64,000 nt of DNA from Scilla litardierei (lineage: Eukaryota; Streptophyta; Magnoliopsida; Asparagales; Asparagaceae), in NCBI GenBank assembly GCA_030789695.1, contig CM061132.1, positions 151,412,597 through 151,476,596 on the forward strand, given 5' to 3'. Positions 44,101 to 52,349 of this stretch are shown here, piece by piece (positions within the stretch are counted from its first letter, which is position 1; every line of letters starts with the position of its first letter). The notes below the pieces were generated by a model. It did not search any database. It worked only from the letters and a program-made list of their open reading frames with translations, and was not told the origin of the DNA. Made by a program: the position numbers and the translations under genes.

Positions 44101-47100
44101 TCTGGCAATGTATATTTGGCAATGTAAATTTAGAACAAGGATTTGGCAATATCAATATCATAATTATGAGAATGTATTTTGGAATCATACTTCTGGAATA
44201 TAGTTTGAAATCATAGTTCTAGGAATCAAGTTAGGAAATCATATTATATACATGTATCAAAGTAGCTGAATTAGTTTACATAATGATTTTAATATATATC
44301 TACATATCAAAATTATTATTATATACATGTTCTAAAAATGAATGTTGTATCCATGTATTTGATTGTTATATTACATGTAGGAGCACATGTCATTGTCGAA
44401 AATAACAAACATAAGACACATATATAACACAGATCTATATTACATTTGAAGGATGTTATCAAGAGAAATTGGATAAGAGAAGTTGGACAAAAGAAGAGAT
44501 TTTGATGGATAAGAGAAGATGTGGGGAATTTTGCACATACAACCCCGGGTTTTGCATTTTTTCCCCTAGACCATCCACACACACCCACACTTCTTCTTCT
44601 TAACCCATTTTCCCCGGGCCGAAGGCGCCCACTAATATTTTTTCACTAATTTGTTGTTCCGCGTCGAAAACGTCCCCGCCAAATTTGTTGTTCCACCCCG
44701 AAGGCACATATGCCGAATTTGTTGTTCCGTGTCGAATGCGCCTGCGTCGAATTTGGTGTTCCACACCGAAGAAGCCCGTGTCGCTAAATATTTTTGCGCT
44801 AATTTGTTGTTTCACACAATTTTGGCTATGGAAATAATTTTTTGGGGAACAAAAATTTCGTGGGAGAAAATCTTATATGAACCGTGCCCGCGGGCACGGG
44901 TTATATACTAGTAATTCTATAGTGAAGCCATCTCATATCAGGCATATGTTGGACGCACGTCAGACAAAGGTATCCCGTGCATTGCTTTAGAATGTGTAGA
45001 CAAAGGTTTCATGTACACAGAATTTGGTATGCGTCAATGTGTCATGTCCACGTGTGGTCGTCCATATTCGCGCAACACAGATAAGCACAAGAAAAAATAT
45101 TTGGCAACACTATACCAAAGCATCAGGAAATAAGCAATTCACTTGAATAGCATTTCGATAATAATTGTTTGAAGATTTAATCTCTCGTACCGCCATATGT
45201 TGCTTTGCAGTTCTAGTTAAACTTTATAACCTGTTCTCCCCTCATCACTAAACTTAATCACAAGCAGAGAATATGACATGATGGTGCTTGTGAATGTTTG
45301 CAATTACAACATCAGCATAAACATAAAGCAGATGGCATTCTAGTCGGCCTCAAAATCAGCATACAGCATAAACAATAACAAAATTAAATTGTCACTACTT
45401 GCTTTAAACTTGCCACGGATTATTAGTTCAGGTCATCAAAGGTCTTCATAATCCTTTCAGTGAACTTTTCACACTTGGGAAAACTATATATCTAAATTCT
45501 TATCAACTAAATGCCATAAATAATGCATTGTACACGTTCATAAATACAACTGGATCCCTTTTCGTCTTCTAAATATTTTTCAATTATTCTGAAACCAGAA
45601 TATATCCCCAATACTTATGCTTCGAGGAATAAAATGGAATCCAACCTTGCATATTCAATCTTGACTCCATCCTTGAAACCCAAAAAACTAGTTTCAGACC
45701 ATAATATCATGTTGGACAAGAAATTTTTAGGACACTTTCCATCACCTGTTTTGGTACCATTAGAATGATTTTTCCTTACGTAAGATTATAAAAGTTAATT
45801 TAGATATTGATCCTAACTAAGGAGAGATTTTATGCCAAAAAAATTGACTAAAGCAATATATGTACGGTAAATTACAAGAAACTCCCTTCACGTTTACCCT
45901 GTCTCAATTAACCCCCTGATATTCAGCCCTAGACAAAAAAGCCGCTTGATTTATTATTGTGCAGTTGCTAATTTTTTGATAGATTTGCGGCTATGTGATA
46001 GTCACCCGACCTTTGTATTTTTAATTCCAACGTTGCCCCTTGCTAGAATACTCTACTGCCACAAAACTCCAAAGTAATTATTAAGTATTAAATTATAAAT
46101 AATCGGAAACAAAACCCTAAATTTGACTAAAGAGAAGAAAAATAAAAGATAATGGTTCTCTTTTGTACTTCCTGATGGGTTCCAAGAAGCGTGAAGATGG
46201 ATAGAGATGAAAAGAGAGGAAAAGAATAGGGAAGGGTGGGTCTTGACCTCTCTTTTCTCTTTTTTCTTTTTTGGGTGATGATTTGTTAATCTAATAGATT
46301 CAAGGAAGAAGAGAAAGATGGCGATAAAAATAAAGGTAAAGAAGCGGGTAGGGTGGGTTCTTTTTTCTTTTCTCCTCTCTTATTTCCTTCTTTTTTCTCT
46401 TTTTCTTTTGGCACTTATTAGCTAACCTGGTAAGTTCAAAAGAGAAGATTGAGAGGAAGAGAGTGGAAGAGAAAGAAACACGGTGGTTTTTCTCGCTTCC
46501 TTTTTCAGTTTTTCTCTTTTTGTTTGGGTGCTAATTTACTAATTTGATGGGTTTAAAGAAGAGGAGGAAGACAGAGCAAAAGAAAAGAAAATAAAATATG
46601 ATAAAGTGGGATTACAGTTTATAATCCCAAGTGGAAAATAAAATATGAAAAGTAAATATGCTTTCAAGTGAGATAAAGCCTTCTTTTTCCTAAACTTGTT
46701 ACTTGATAAAGTGGGATTACAGTTTATAATCTAAAGAAAAAATTGTCTATGAAGCATTTATTTGTATTTGAAAGAGAGAATTTTTATTGCAAACTCATAT
46801 CCCAAACATGCCCAAAAGATGACTTTTATTACAAAATGATATGAATTGTGCATCTCCTTCATGTGCCCTTTCCAAGAGGATTGATGGCTGTCAATAGTAG
46901 AGGAAGAATATATGATGCTGTATGAGGAAGAAAATAACAAGGATGAAAAACAAAATGACGAGCTGGGAATGGTCTACATGCCACACAGGTTTACCTAGGC
47001 ATCAATGGTCCGGATTGCTTGGACTTCCAATTAATTGTGGTGATTGTCCAGTTTACATCGAAGTCATTCGTCTCCAATATAGGCATTAGCATCAGTCCTT

Positions 47101-48352
47101 TTGATGACCGTGTTAACCCCATACTACAACTAGAACCAAGGAAGTCATGATGATGATGGCCCATCATGTTAACCAGTTTTGTTTAAACTAATCGCTAGGT
47201 GACAATAATTGCAGAAGTGTAACTAAAACTAACCAGTGCAATGAGCTATAGTGTAGGGTTAGAGCACTTAAAGAATTCATTGTGAAGATTTGAAGAGCTC
47301 AAAGGAGATGAAAACATCTACTGTCATCAAGTGTCAGATAATTATGCAAGTTTCATGTTAATCTATCTTAATCGCAAGGTCATGTACAAAGAAATTCCAT
47401 AAGTGTTTGGACTTAAATAAACTTAAGGGGACATCCTATATGCTAGCAACTCAACAACAACAATGCTTTAATTCAAACTTTTGAATTTGGCTGAATACTT
47501 GTCTTCCATCTAGCCATAAGTTGATTTGATTGAATCATGTTAACAAAACTGACCCAATAATTATGTTGTGATGACAGATAAATCACATGTCGCATTTTGC
47601 AAGGAACATCAACTGATGCAACGTGTGCAGTCGATATTATGTTCCTTTAGTTCACTGCTAGCTTGCTGACTGGACGAGACACGGGGATCTAGCTTGTTAA
47701 TTGGAATTAAACAGCCAGGTTGCACGAAAGGGATTACCACTGATCCTGAACTTAAACTAACATTTAAAGTAACGTCCCCAGTCTAAAAAGAGCCACATTT
47801 TGCTCGACCCAGTATTTACTGAGCTGTGAAAAATAGATCGCCGAAGGATTACAAATCAACCAACGGTTTGTAATCAAAACAAGGTGTGAAGATTTTGACC
47901 ACTGCGAAACCCCTAATTTGCATTCATCCTTTTTAATCTCTTTCGGCATTTTATTTGCCTGTATGTATAATTTATCTGAATGCTCGTTATATAGCAAACC
48001 GCAGAATCCAAAACCAAACAAAAAATTAAAAAAAATTCAACTCATAACACCGCAAAATCAAAAAAATGAATGAAACCCTAGTGTCAATATTTTGTTAAAT
48101 CAGAAAAGAATGAAATTATAGATTGTGATTTGTTTATACCTTGGAAGGATCGACCTTCTGGAAGTTCTTGACGACGGTGATGATCCTATCGGCGACCTCC
48201 GACTTGTCCAGGAACGATCCCTTCACCTCCTCCGATGAGAACCAGCGACGGCGGAGGATCTGGCCGAGGGACACGCTAACCGGCGTGGCAGCGGGCCCCA
48301 CCCTCACCCTCACGTGCTTCAGGAGTGCGTTCCTCGTTGCGGCCGCCGCCAT
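28972..48352 (-). CDS. Mitochondrial acyl carrier protein, two coding exons split by a 19-kb intron
   Basis: Exon 1 (48140-48352) and exon 2 (28972-29148) join in phase 0 (...QKVDPSK | [10 protein letters not shown]...) to give 129 residues. The N-terminus is Arg-rich without acids ([19 protein letters not shown] ... [11 protein letters not shown]), a mitochondrial presequence. The mature part is ACP, with phosphopantetheine serine in [12 protein letters not shown] and a C-terminal [19 protein letters not shown]. It holds acyl chains during mitochondrial fatty acid (octanoate/lipoate precursor) synthesis, and ACPs are also subunits of respiratory complex I. It closely resembles the plant mtACP2 class. 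Donor GTAT at 48139 and acceptor TGCAG at 29149 are consensus. The 18,991-bp intron is far longer than usual and is full of mobile DNA. The gene should be functional if the intron splices; cDNA would settle that. Confidence 0.9.
29149..30146. other. mtACP intron, 3' portion
   Basis: No gene. From about 30055 to 30146 there is a block ('catttgagggcctttgtcct' onward) that is repeated at 32866-32955 beyond the inserted retroelement. Confidence 0.6.
30147..30562 (-). repeat. 3' LTR of the gag-only element
   Basis: 416 bp. The minus strand starts TGATGCGATCC after the PPT and ends ...AAATCGTATCA. It is the full-length LTR of the pair. Confidence 0.85.
30563..32412 (-). pseudogene. Chromovirus-type gag with expanded repeat region
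   Basis: The first segment (31987-32412) starts [20 protein letters not shown], right after the PBS, with coiled-coil-like helices. A GC-rich repeat zone follows (31640-32045). Then the Retrotrans_gag core (31309 down: [54 protein letters not shown]) and a knuckle [14 protein letters not shown], ending in the PPT at 30563. Frames change at least once between the segments, near 31310-31530. No enzymatic domains are present. Confidence 0.8.
31640..32045. repeat. GC-rich minisatellite, ~60-63-bp unit, seven copies
   Basis: Units built around 'gcgggccccaggtgggccc' start at about 31654, 31713, 31774, 31835, 31899, 31959 and 32021. Each unit has two local palindromes (GGGCCC-type and CCGCCCCC...GGGGGCGG). 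The spacing is near a multiple of three, so long frames stay open on both strands, encoding Gly/Pro-rich ~20-residue repeats (HLGPAGG on the minus strand). It lies inside gag. Confidence 0.85.
32438..32760 (-). repeat. 5' LTR of the gag-only element, truncated
   Basis: Near-identical to the inner ~320 bp of the 3' LTR but lacking about 90 bp at its outer (upstream) end, where host sequence 'tggtgggggtcacttggg' follows directly. It ends against the PBS (ATTTGGTATCAGAGC). Confidence 0.85.
32761..33039. repeat. Partial tandem duplicate of intron sequence
   Basis: The stretch 'ggtgggggtcacttgggggt...' at 32762 recurs at 32940, and 'gagggcctttgtcctactaa' at 30068 recurs at 32870. The original intron therefore had a ~190-bp tandem duplication, one copy of which received the retroelement. 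Confidence 0.7.
33040..33065. repeat. Poly-C tract (26 C)
   Basis: Uninterrupted run of 26 C; the exact length may be unreliable. Proline-rich frames across it are not genes. Confidence 0.9.
33066..33999. other. mtACP intron, no feature recognised
   Basis: AT-rich, without recognisable coding, repeat or RNA features. Confidence 0.5.
34629..34812 (+). pseudogene. Two-exon fragment of an ASCH/PUA-like domain gene
   Basis: Exon a (34629-34697) reads [19 protein letters not shown] then SQLR. After a GT-AG intron (34698-34765), exon b (34766-34812) continues [10 protein letters not shown]. The next residues need a frame correction: two bases appear lost after TGC, since the following AVGNYN is readable only in another frame. 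The GxKTVEGR core resembles ASCH-domain (putative RNA-binding, PUA-like) proteins of plants; this is from memory and moderate in certainty. The rest of the gene is missing, so this is a broken captured or duplicated fragment. Confidence 0.55.
35319..35398 (+). pseudogene. Exon-like fragment, unidentified
   Basis: Bordered by 'ttgtttag' and 'G|GTATTTTG'; reads [20 protein letters not shown]. Helical and polar, no family recognised. It lies within the candidate Helitron, plus strand. Confidence 0.4.
37044..37129 (+). pseudogene. Exon-like fragment, unidentified
   Basis: Acceptor 'catggttag', donor CAT|GTAAGT (perfect consensus). Reads [20 protein letters not shown] then VLKLAKCH. Family not recognised. 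Coding-like composition stands out in AT-rich surroundings. Confidence 0.45.
38307..40074. repeat. 1.8-kb minisatellite of alternating ~50/52-bp units
   Basis: About 34 tandem copies of 'tttgaaaaaactgcaatttt' + 'ataacatgttttgcatgaaa'. Two unit types alternate in most of the array: one ends in 'aaaaataagagaa', the other in 'aaacataggta' or 'aaacatatgta', giving a ~102-bp higher-order period. Open frames encode repeats such as [14 protein letters not shown] and are artefacts. It is not CRISPR: there are no unique spacers and the genome is nuclear. Confidence 0.93.
41468..41554 (+). pseudogene. Fragment of a UDP-xylose synthase-like (UXS) gene
   Basis: Reads [20 protein letters not shown] then KLMENDTN, matching the Rossmann NAD-binding start of cytosolic UDP-glucuronate decarboxylases (usual [17 protein letters not shown]). 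Here two extra residues (G-V) sit inside the glycine-rich loop, which would spoil NAD binding. The reading then diverges into unrelated sequence. No other part of the gene is present nearby. It is a captured fragment in the same orientation as the Helitron end. Confidence 0.75.
41607..42430. repeat. Direct duplication of ~65 bp, 760 bp apart
   Basis: The block around 'caaggtacactatgctggtg' occurs at about 41607-41671 and 42368-42430 with few differences. Between them, 41685-41905 is a degenerate tandem array of 'tctgctattg...tatgggttc' units. Confidence 0.7.
42644..42718 (+). pseudogene. Exon-like coiled-coil fragment, unidentified
   Basis: Acceptor 'tttttag', donor AAT|GTATGA; 25 codons reading [20 protein letters not shown] then KLRAN. 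Phase-0 and coiled-coil-like. Parent gene not recognised. Confidence 0.45.
43170..43690. repeat. Imperfect ~250-bp tandem duplication with nested short repeats
   Basis: The series 'ttttcaattgcaaca', 'ttctggcatggtctg', 'ttctgagcttatggcttatt', 'gagcaatgtatcatata' occurs twice (from about 43180 and about 43390). Short 'ggagcaagtatttttgg' units repeat within it. Confidence 0.7.
43806..43904 (+). pseudogene. Terminal-exon-like fragment, unidentified
   Basis: Follows acceptor 'tcttcatcag'; reads [20 protein letters not shown] then [12 protein letters not shown] and TAA. Composition and a clean stop suggest the last exon of a host gene. Family not recognised. Confidence 0.45.
44600..44911 (+). mobile_element. 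Helitron 3' terminal region
   Basis: It ends CTAG at 44908-44911, followed by T. An 18-bp perfect palindrome CCGTGCCCGCGGGCACGG (44882-44899) lies 8 bp upstream. The preceding 280 bp hold degenerate units around 'aatttgttgttccgcgtcga' and match, in inverse orientation, 1783-2100. It belongs to the same family as the Helitron at 1783-2748. Confidence 0.9.
44912..48139. other. mtACP intron, 5' portion
   Basis: No gene recognised. 46140-46740 is rich in purine/pyrimidine tracts. The block 'gataaagtgggattacagtt' + 'tataatc' occurs twice (about 46600 and 46707). Confidence 0.6.
48140..48352 (-). CDS. mtACP exon 1 (presequence and first ACP helix)
   Basis: 71 codons from the ATG at 48352. An in-frame frame extends upstream to 48475, but the shorter start gives the family's usual presequence (M-A-A...RNALL), and the upstream part overlaps a (GA)n-rich stretch (48361-48380) typical of a 5' UTR. 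The exon ends exactly on codon AAG, followed by GTAT. Confidence 0.9.
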
Positions 48353-48360
48353 TGATATTT

Positions 48361-48480
48361 TGAGAGAGAGAGGGAGAGAGACGAGGAGCACTTGGGCAAC
48401 GCTACACTGCGCATCCCATACCCATATACCGACGGATTTGTCACGTGCCGTGCACGTGCATTTGTGAATTTTCATTTTCT
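48361..48480 (-). promoter_or_regulatory. mtACP 5' UTR / core promoter region
   Basis: A (GA)n-rich patch (48361-48380) directly precedes the ATG. A GGTATATGGG that could serve as TATA box is near 48421-48430. Both are weak signals. Confidence 0.35.
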
Positions 48481-50121
48481 CATCATCATGTAATTGTTTA
48501 TTTACATGTTTTACTTATTTTTTACGGTTTAATTGAAATGAAAAATCATCAAAATGAACTTTTCTACAAAAGTTGATATTATAAAAAAAATTTAAAACTT
48601 GTATAATTCATAGTAAAATAAATTTGTTCTAGGCTAACATTCATTCTTGTCTCCTGATTTAAATTTTAATAAATTTTCGTATTTAATTATTTAAGAAATC
48701 ATACTTTTATTTACTCGCTTAATCTAAAAATAACCATATATCTATTGGAAAAATAAATAATTTCAATATATAATAATGCCTATAAAGTAATCAACTCCTT
48801 TGCATCAGATGGGATTTTAGGAATTAGAAGTTCAACTTGTAATTGATTCCTAAATAATTCTATCAATTCTGATATTGAAAGATAAATTTGTGGTTGTAGT
48901 TAAGATGTTTCGGGGTGTTTTCTCACCACTGATTGATAGGTTGGAGGTCTAGGGGTCGTCGCAGTCACGTGGTAAGCGTGCGGCCTCCAGAGTCGATTTT
49001 CCGAGCGTTCGCTGAGGTGGAAACGCACGGGTCCCGTTGATTTGCCGAAGGGTAGCTTCGGCTGGTTGACGGCTCATTGGATCTGCACAGACGAGAGAAC
49101 TCGTCGGGGGGGGGGGGGGGGGGGGGTCAGACCTTGGTTCCGACCAAGTTCCATTCGATGCCTAAGTCAGCACTTGCCTAAAGGATGCTCGATGGGTCGA
49201 GTATTGTTCGCGGAGAGACCAATACGTGAATCCTTAGGCCGAGCTATGGAAGAGAAATATAAGGTGGAAGGAAAAGGTCTCGAGGGGTGGAGTACCCGAG
49301 ATCTGAGTATTCAGGATTCGATCCCTTGGCGTTTCGTCTTTTCGGCCTCTTACAGGAGTTTGCATGTCAACACCTTTATAGCACCCCCGTCATCTCGCCC
49401 CTCCTGCCCGCCCGCTTTGGTGGTATTTTCAAGGGACTTGAAGGCGGTCGCGATGGTCCATTGACTGGTGTTCAAGGCGAACGCGATCTGGGGAGCGGTT
49501 TCCTCAATCGTGGGGGGGTCAGCGGTTTCCCTGACGTGGGCTTTGGACCGCTGCGATTCGATACACTTGTGGGGTCTTAAGGTTTGGGCCCAACCCCCAC
49601 CTGGGCCGTGTGCTTGGCCCGCTCCGTTCCGTGGGTTTCTATCATAAGGTATAAAAGATGGCCACTAATTAAAATAAACTATTAGGGATACAAATATTTT
49701 TAAGAAAAAAGATTAACTTTAAGAAAAATATTTTCAAACAAAAGTATGATTTGAGAAAACTAACCAATACCCTTTCTTGATTTGTTTAAATTCCGGTTAT
49801 GCGTTGATAAACAGAAGATCCCAAGGTTTCAAAAAACCGCTTGGAATAGCAAAGGAGATATTGGCATGTATAGATGTGATTCTGCATTTGAATTGGTCAG
49901 CTAGTAGAAGACAATAAAAAAAACATGGCTGTGATAGTCAACAAAGGAGCTGAACTTCTAGATCATCTCATCATGCATAGTTTGTGAGAGAATAAATACC
50001 GTGAGAGGCAGAGAGAAAGTTGTTGCACACACAAACTTAGCATGCGTTTCTTGTGACAAAACAGCATTTATAGCAACATACGATGTATCAATGCTGCAAA
50101 CAATATAGAAGGACATAGAGA
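48481..50121. other. Intergenic DNA with a GC-rich island
   Basis: 48900-49640 is much more GC-rich than its neighbours and has several open frames (for example 49042-49464) that run through a 21-G tract (49106-49126). No family is recognised. It could be transposon-derived, but no ends were found. Confidence 0.4.
49106..49126. repeat. Poly-G tract (21 G)
   Basis: Run of 21 G on the plus strand; length may be imprecise in the assembly. Confidence 0.9.
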
Positions 50122-50558
50122 ATGGCAGCGATATCAACAGGCCATGCTTCATTTTCTCTCTCGCTTTGATGATTCTTGGTGTCTCTCTCTCTGACGTGCG
50201 AGCTCAGGCTGGATCATGTGACGGCCAGATCGGCGAGCTTATAAGCGAGTGCGCAAGGTACGTGCAATGGGTCGGATCGAACCCAGACGATGTCTCGGCG
50301 GAATGCTGTGCCGTGGTCAAGACCGCGGACGTCAAGTGCGTCTGCAGCCATGTCAACAAGGAGGTCGAGGAGTTCATCGACATGAAAAAAGCCGTGGCTG
50401 TCGCTGCCAACTGCGGCCGCCCAATCCCTTCAGGAACGCAGTGCGGAAGTAAGACAGAACAGCTTTCATATCGCTGCATTGTGTGCATTTGATGTTCATA
50501 TATGTGTTTTTTTTATTTTCATTTTGGTCTCTCAGGTTATCATGTTCACGTTGCATGA
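50122..50558 (+). CDS. Eight-cysteine lipid-transfer / protease-inhibitor-like protein, frameshifted signal peptide
   Basis: Exon 1 ends at 50448, exon 2 is 50536-50558 (87-bp GT-AG intron), and the stop is at 50556. The mature part has the LTP/2S-albumin spacing C-X10-C-X17-CC-X9-C-X-C-X22-C-X9-C, ending CGSYHVHVA. It resembles small secreted nsLTP-like proteins with an IDM...C.P.P.GT.CGS tail. The likely native start (50122, MAAISTGHASF) runs into TGA at 50167. The hydrophobic stretch FSLALMILGVSLS is in another frame, so an indel in the CT-rich run 'tctctctcgc' (50155-50163) has broken the signal peptide. Translation from the ATG at 50169 would give a shorter leader (MILGVSLSDVRAQA) that might still be exported. 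Either a recent pseudogene or a gene with a moved start; a sequencing error is possible. Protease-inhibitor or lipid-binding activity is not proven. Confidence 0.8.
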
Positions 50559-51448
50559 GCTCAAAGAGGTGGAGAAATGATCAGAATAAGCTGGTGAAAT
50601 ATAACTGTTGTTAGTGAGACACGAGATTGATGACTACATTCAGCATGTGTGAATTAACTATGAAAATCATGTGTATGAAATCACATTGGGCTGCAATGTG
50701 TCTGATCCGTCTTTGTTTATCAGAAAGCTATAAATTTGCCGGCTGATGATTTGAAGAAAATGCAGTACTTTTGAGAATATATTTAAATCCATACAATTCT
50801 CACGTTTGAAATTATCCAGCAAACACAGTGGCATACACATGTGGACATGGGATTGTTAATAAAATCTGTCATTCATCAAACTTGTTTATTTGCAAAAGTT
50901 TGCAATAACTAAAGAACTTCCCATTGGAAATAGATGAAAAATATCAAAGGATGAAGCTATATGAATTTTAAGAAGAGATTTGTCATAGGACCCTGATCTT
51001 AACAGTAGATTTTCATCCATTAAATCTCACAACAATGCAGGTGCAATACTGGACTAACCATCAGGATAGTATCATCTGGTCCTATAATCATGCACTTGCA
51101 AGAACGACAACAAGTAGATGTGTTTCATTTATTGTTGCAGAATAAGAGTAAAGTGAGGAGATGATAATCTCACATCAATGCAGTTTTTCTTTGGCGAAAC
51201 CCAGATGAAACCCGGATGGATCTTTATGGGATTTTTTTCCTTGGAAAATTTAGTAATTCAGGATGGATCATTTCAGTGGCAAACTTGTAAATAAGTGACA
51301 TGTGCGCAGAAATAATATCAAATTTGTAAATAAGTGGTATGTGCGCGCAGTAAATTGGTGGGTGCGCAAATCAATTCCCACGATAGAATTTCAGAGAGAT
51401 AAGGGGTAGCATTTGCCTCCTCCCTCCCTCACTTGAAGCTGCTCTCCA
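50559..51448. other. Intergenic DNA between LTP-like gene and CHLD
   Basis: AT-rich; no gene. Presumably contains the LTP-like 3' UTR and the CHLD promoter. No clear TATA box close to 51449. Confidence 0.5.
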
Positions 51449-52318
51449 ATGGCGACTGTCTCTATTTCTCTCTTAACATTCCCAAATCTCCATTCTCCCA
51501 AACTAACCCCATTGCTAGCGTCTCCTTCCTCGTCATCTTCCTCTTCCTCTTCTTCCAAGAACCGCAGGTTCGCTCGGCGAGCGCTCATTCGCGCGGTGGC
51601 AGCGGAGTCCGCAACGATCGAGTCCACAAATGGCGCCATCACGAAGCAAAATCAGCAGCAGCAGCAAAAAGGAGCAGAGCGTTCGAGCTACGGACGGCGG
51701 TATTTTCCCTTGGCCGCTGTCGTCGGCCAGGTACATTCTTTTCTTTCCTCCTAATTTCAAGTTTCCGTGTTCATGAATTGACAATTAGGCGGATTTTTGA
51801 AGCGAGGATTATGTTTATGTAAAGAATGGGAGCATATAAATGTAACTTTCACGAAGAATTTATGTTATCACTGAAGCTATGATGACCTTGCGGCGTTTGG
51901 AACATCCTAAATAGTAACTAAGCACAAAATAAAATAAGCAGAAGGGAGACCATGAAGTATCTGTGCCATCACCTGCAGATGCCCATTACAATGAGCTTTT
52001 TTTTGTAACTGAACAATGAATGGTGGTTAGGGTTAAAAATTGTAGTAGTCGATGGAAGAAAAAATGATGCGACTCTTTTTGTTCTTGAGGAGTGTGCTCT
52101 CTATCTTTATGCATCGATTAGCAGGTCAATTCGGGAAAACTAAATCTTCTTTCTGGGAATGCACAGGTGCTACGCAAAACTTATAATAGAGTCCACGAGA
52201 GGAAAATTTAATGACTCCCCATGTAGAAACTTTACAACTGTTAATTTTAGTAATTATGCTTTTCTTTTTTCTTTTTCTTTTTTGGGTTGTGTGTGTGGGT
52301 GTTTTTTTTTTTTTTTTT

Positions 52319-52349
<31 letters not shown>

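Larger units (their letters stand above)
34000..44911 (+). mobile_element. Candidate gene-capturing Helitron in mtACP intron (3' end certain, 5' end not)
   Basis: The 3' end at 44882-44911 is a textbook Helitron terminus. Upstream, in the same orientation, lie pieces of at least two unrelated host genes (ASCH-like at 34629-34812, UDP-xylose-synthase-like at 41468) and several exon-like segments with splice sites. Such transduplicated exons in one direction are typical of gene-capturing Helitrons. A 'ttggggagaac...gagggg' block near 34070-34130 also resembles the interior of the 1783-2748 Helitron. The 5' terminus (TC after A) was not identified, so the left boundary is a guess; the true element may be much shorter (for example only 44.5-44.9 kb). 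Confidence 0.45.

Noticed and set aside
34010..44940. Shared 'cta...gtgaagcca' words at about 34020 and 44916 as a target duplication of the Helitron region
   Set aside because: Helitrons do not make target duplications, and the match is short and imperfect.
49042..49580. 140-codon frame in a GC-rich island
   Set aside because: It runs through a 21-G tract; no domain, signal peptide or splice support.
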